Shown here piece by piece: positions 44,960 to 47,072 of a DNA stretch of 47,072 nt. This DNA comes from a bacterium (GTDB lineage Bacteria; Acidobacteriota; Thermoanaerobaculia; Multivoradales; J023). Location of the stretch: positions 1 to 47,072 of the forward strand of contig JAAELT010000073.1 of NCBI GenBank assembly GCA_024226315.1, given 5' to 3'. The notes under the pieces are model-generated. The model worked only from the letters and a program-made list of their open reading frames with translations, was not told the origin of the DNA and did no database searches. Position numbers and translations under genes: made by a program. How positions within the stretch are numbered: the first letter of the stretch is position 1; the number at the start of each line of letters is the position of its first letter.

Positions 44960-45607
44960 TTAAGCTAGCCTATTAATCCAGCGTGCTGCTAGGGTCGTAG
45001 TCAGATCGGAGTAGTCGGTGTCTGGAACGTGGTCTCCAAGATCCGAGCCAAAATCTACGAGATAGATCGTATGATCATCGGCGCGATAATCGTAACCGAG
45101 TGCGACAGGTTGAAAGCCGGCTCTCCCAACGGCAGCCGCTTCCCGTAGAAACATTGACTGCCAATGGGTTCGAAGGGGAGTAGGGAGGCCCTCAAACTTA
45201 CTCTTCAGGCTTTTCGGTACGAAGGGCTGGAAAACCAAACCTTCCCAAGGGCCTCTGAGAGGTGCCGCCGATACTCCCGCTCTCTGTAGGATCTTGCTTC
45301 GTCTGACCCATGATCGGCCTAAGACGTTGGGTTCAGTGCCCCATGCCACGATGGCCTTGGCTACGTAACGCCTCCAAGAGGCGGACCCGAGAAACGAGAA
45401 GTGAGCGAGAAACGTTTCCGAACCACCGCGGTGCCATTCACCTATGTCTCGAAAGCCTCTCAGCGGCTCATGGGATGCAAGCAGCCCTAGCGCGGTCAGC
45501 CGTCGATGCAGCATCATTTTTCTCGTGTGAGGATCTGCTCCGCGCGTCAGTGCTGCAAACGCTGCATTGGCGCCCACAGTCCAGTTGTCACCCAAGTCGT
45601 CGCTCAT
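44960..45607 (-). CDS. Uncharacterised small protein with kinase-fold-like motifs
   Basis: This 215-residue protein is not recognised as a known family. The order of elements hints at a phosphotransferase or protein-kinase-like fold: SWRRYVAKAIVAWG (possible VAxK lysine), WVRRSKILQRAGV (helix), GLVFQPFVPKSL (hinge-like), a helical stretch, then ADDHTIYLVDFGSDLGDHVPDTD, which resembles the DFG-type strand and loop. No HRD-type catalytic loop or glycine-rich loop is evident, so catalysis is doubtful. It lies between the NDK-like gene (93 bp upstream) and the dCTP deaminase gene (56 bp downstream), all on the minus strand, so it is probably part of the same defence unit. Codon use is lower in GC than in the rest of the window. 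Confidence 0.5.
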   Translation of the reverse strand: MSDDLGDNWTVGANAAFAALTRGADPHTRKMMLHRRLTALGLLASHEPLRGFRDIGEWHRGGSETFLAHFSFLGSASWRRYVAKAIVAWGTEPNVLGRSWVRRSKILQRAGVSAAPLRGPWEGLVFQPFVPKSLKSKFEGLPTPLRTHWQSMFLREAAAVGRAGFQPVALGYDYRADDHTIYLVDFGSDLGDHVPDTDYSDLTTTLAARWINRLA

Positions 45608-45678
45608 TACATGGTCGCTGCTGAGGTTGAAGCTAGGTCGTCAACTCAGGTCGGGCAGAGGAAGCGAGCCTAAGGGCC

Positions 45679-45705
45679 TATGAGCTAGCCCTGCTCAAGC
45701 TCATA
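45679..45705 (-). terminator. Hairpin overlapping the stop of the NDK-like gene
   Basis: TATGAGCT (45679-45686) and AGCTCATA (45698-45705) form an 8-bp stem with an 11-nt loop. The gene's TGA stop at 45701-45703 is inside the stem. It could end transcription or attenuate read-through to the next gene. Confidence 0.5.
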
Positions 45706-46735
45706 AATGAGGTTGTAGGAAGTTCTCTAGATAAAGCTGGCATGCGCTATCGGTGTCCATGTCCTCTGTGGTTGAGAAGAGATCAGAGGTCTTGGCGCCG
45801 AGTTCCGCAACAGGATTCGACATAGCGTGACCGAGTGGGTCGCCGCCGGGGTTGCCCTCTGCCAGCCGACGACCGACAGCGCTCGTCGAGGGGTCGAAAC
45901 CTGCAACTTGGTCTGAACCGAGAAAATTGTTGATTTCGAAGAGCGCTTCGAAGGGGCCTGCTGAAAGGTGGCAGTAGTTGAAGGCTACAGAAACCTCGCC
46001 GAGACCGAGCGGCTGTGCCCGCGCAGCTAGCGCGCCCCTAATCGAAGAAGTCGCAGCGCGGCGCGGGAAGGTGTCTCCAACCATCTCTCGGCGAAGCGCT
46101 CCCCAGTTCGTGTCAGAACGAAGGAGAACAGCACAGACGCGTTGGCCAGGTGCAGTGTAGTGGGCTAGTTGAAGTGGATGAAAAGCATTGACTAGAATTG
46201 TTCTTTCGCCTCGTATTTTGAATGTCTGATAGTAGAAGCCGCCACGAAGCTTGTGAGAGTGCTTGGAGGCCCATAGTTTATCCAAAGATTCAGGGTCAAG
46301 GTGATCGAAGCGACTTAGCGCCTCGTGACCCCCTAGAACGGGTGGTTCGGGGTCGCTCTCCAGTTCAAGGGATCCGAACATCGTTGCTCTCTCATCGGCA
46401 GAGACAAGTCTGCTTGCCGACGCCGAGAGCTTGTTGATGTAGCCATAGTGACGCGCTATCGTGTTAGTCTTCGCGAGGTGCTTTCCGGTGATAAGGAAGA
46501 CGCCTGCTATCTTGGCAGAGAACTCAGAGAACTTGTCGAAAACCAGAGTAAGGATCTTGATCTTGGTGTCGTCGAGGTGTGCCAAGAATGCCTCTGGTTT
46601 GAAGAAGAAGAGTAACTCGTTCTGTAATTCGTCGCCTACAGGCGACAAGGGGCGAACCGTGGCGGTAGCCCACGAGTCGGTAGCAGCTAGTTCGACAATC
46701 TCCTGCGCCAGAACGCTGGTGATCTGTGATGTCAT
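45701..46735 (-). CDS. Nucleoside diphosphate kinase-like protein with enlarged insertion
   Basis: This is a 344-residue protein. The start ELLFFFKPEAFLAHL (40-54) matches the NDK opening 'IKPDAV', and FDKFSEFSAKIAGVFLITGKHL the helix and strand after it. After an insertion of about 85 residues, GQRVCAVLLRSDTNWGALRREMVGDTFPRRAATSSIRGAL (197-236) matches the NDK pattern of allosteric arginine, GxTxP and TIRG. NYCHLSAGPFEALFEINNFL (253-272) matches the active-site box, with Asn253, catalytic His256 and Ser258 conserved. NDKs are about 140 residues, so both the insertion and a ~70-residue tail are unusual. It probably transfers phosphate between nucleotides. It is the first gene of the unit with the dCTP deaminase. 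No good ribosome site is seen. Confidence 0.7.
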   Translation of the reverse strand: MTSQITSVLAQEIVELAATDSWATATVRPLSPVGDELQNELLFFFKPEAFLAHLDDTKIKILTLVFDKFSEFSAKIAGVFLITGKHLAKTNTIARHYGYINKLSASASRLVSADERATMFGSLELESDPEPPVLGGHEALSRFDHLDPESLDKLWASKHSHKLRGGFYYQTFKIRGERTILVNAFHPLQLAHYTAPGQRVCAVLLRSDTNWGALRREMVGDTFPRRAATSSIRGALAARAQPLGLGEVSVAFNYCHLSAGPFEALFEINNFLGSDQVAGFDPSTSAVGRRLAEGNPGGDPLGHAMSNPVAELGAKTSDLFSTTEDMDTDSACQLYLENFLQPHL

Positions 46736-46931
46736 GTATGTGTCCGGTGTAATAGTGGGGTAGTGTCACAGGTGATCGGTAGTGGTTACCGCGCAAGCAC
46801 CCTCAGGTGCCTGCGAGGGTAGGGCAAGAGTTTTGGTTCCGCCCACCTTGGTCCGGTCAGTCAGGTTGCAGTCAGCGAGTTGCAGTTGGTTGTTCGGGTT
46901 CCACCAATCTCGGTCAGCCAGTTCACGTTCC
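46736..46931. other. Intergenic region upstream of the NDK-like gene
   Basis: No gene is recognised. It must hold the promoter of the minus-strand unit. Short imperfect direct repeats occur (GGTCAG(T/C)CAG at two places; TTGCAGT at 46865 and 46881), plus a small GCACC-CTCA-GGTGC hairpin near 46797-46810. Confidence 0.4.
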
Positions 46932-47072
46932 GTAAGCGCCTAGGGAACTACACCTTCCATTACCAGTCGGTACCCGGCATGATCCGTGTCGGAGGTACAA
47001 CCGATGACCCAGGATCATGAAGAGCCGATTGCGTATCGGCGACGAGGTGAGGCGTTCTGGCGGCGGACGACG
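46932..47072 (+). mobile_element. Left end of a probable IS66-family insertion sequence (cut by window edge)
   Basis: GTAAGCGCCTAGGGAACTAC at 46932 begins with the GTAA typical of IS66-family terminal repeats. It is followed 72 bp later by a small coding start with a strong ribosome site, as expected for tnpA. The other end is outside the window, so this rests on position and motif only. Confidence 0.5.
47004..47072 (+). CDS. Partial IS66-type TnpA-like accessory protein
   Basis: GGAGGT lies seven bases before an ATG encoding MTQDHEEPIAYRRRGEAFWR and continuing to the window edge (23 codons seen). The FWRR pattern near residue 19 resembles the start of IS66 accessory proteins, which then continue into an HTH. 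The call depends on the adjacent GTAA-type end and needs the sequence beyond the window. Confidence 0.4.
   Translation, partial: MTQDHEEPIAYRRRGEAFWRRTT

Noticed and set aside
46740..46931. tRNA or structured RNA in the repeat-like GC-mixed stretch
   Set aside because: No cloverleaf pattern, CCA end or T-loop (GGTTCRA) in suitable spacing could be found.

Overview
The window is a 47 kb piece of a GC-rich bacterial chromosome. It probably belongs to an Acidobacteriota lineage such as Thermoanaerobaculia or a close relative. That placement is inference. It rests on strong GC codon bias across most of the window, secreted repeat proteins carrying an 'IF(A/V)DGFESG(D/N)T(A/S)AW' motif, BNR-repeat proteins with a recurring C-terminal domain, an M2 (ACE-like) peptidase, Uma2-family nucleases, and an ECF sigma factor coupled to a zinc-finger/von Willebrand A protein. 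No rRNA, tRNA or CRISPR array is visible.

Layout. 1-435 holds a cluster of GC-rich hairpins in front of a formylglycine-generating-enzyme-fold protein that lacks the catalytic cysteines. A 42-bp tandem array (1489-1822) separates it from a PepQ-like prolidase. 3374-10570 is a plus-strand run: a DUF4920 protein, a secreted caspase-like protein with Sel1 repeats and a coiled coil, an SdrD-B-like repeat protein and a Calx-beta/autotransporter. 10567-21322 is a minus-strand run: a 13-repeat BNR protein, a membrane Ser/Thr kinase, a TonB-like protein, an ankyrin protein, an MMPL/RND transporter, an M2 dipeptidyl carboxypeptidase and a PLP aminotransferase. 21417-26050 (plus) encodes a thioredoxin-TPR protein, DsbD, an AMMECR1 protein and a beta-propeller. 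26073-32391 (minus) is a coupled three-gene set: ECF sigma factor, zinc-finger/vWA membrane protein and a large envelope protein.

32392-41030 is more mosaic. It holds an internally deleted alpha/beta-hydrolase remnant, two Uma2 genes around a 41-bp palindromic array, rarA with an apparent ATC start codon, an M1-type aminopeptidase, an S26-type peptidase, a DUF433/DUF5615 toxin-antitoxin pair lying between two copies of a ~480-bp duplicated segment (the second copy is a pseudogene), and an IS3 orfA remnant.

41174-46735 is visibly less GC-rich and uses different codons, so it is probably an acquired island. It encodes an E. coli-Dgt-type dGTPase, a primase-like (AEP-like) protein, a P-loop plus cytidine-deaminase protein of the anti-phage dCTP deaminase type, a small kinase-fold-like protein, and an unusual 344-residue protein with a recognisable nucleoside diphosphate kinase core. 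The first two genes run plus and the last three run minus, so the two transcription units converge. Two nucleotide-depletion enzyme types (dGTPase and dCTP deaminase) beside an NDK-like protein is the most interesting arrangement in the window. I infer a nucleotide-based anti-phage defence locus. The right edge (46932-47072) appears to be the left end of an IS66-family element.
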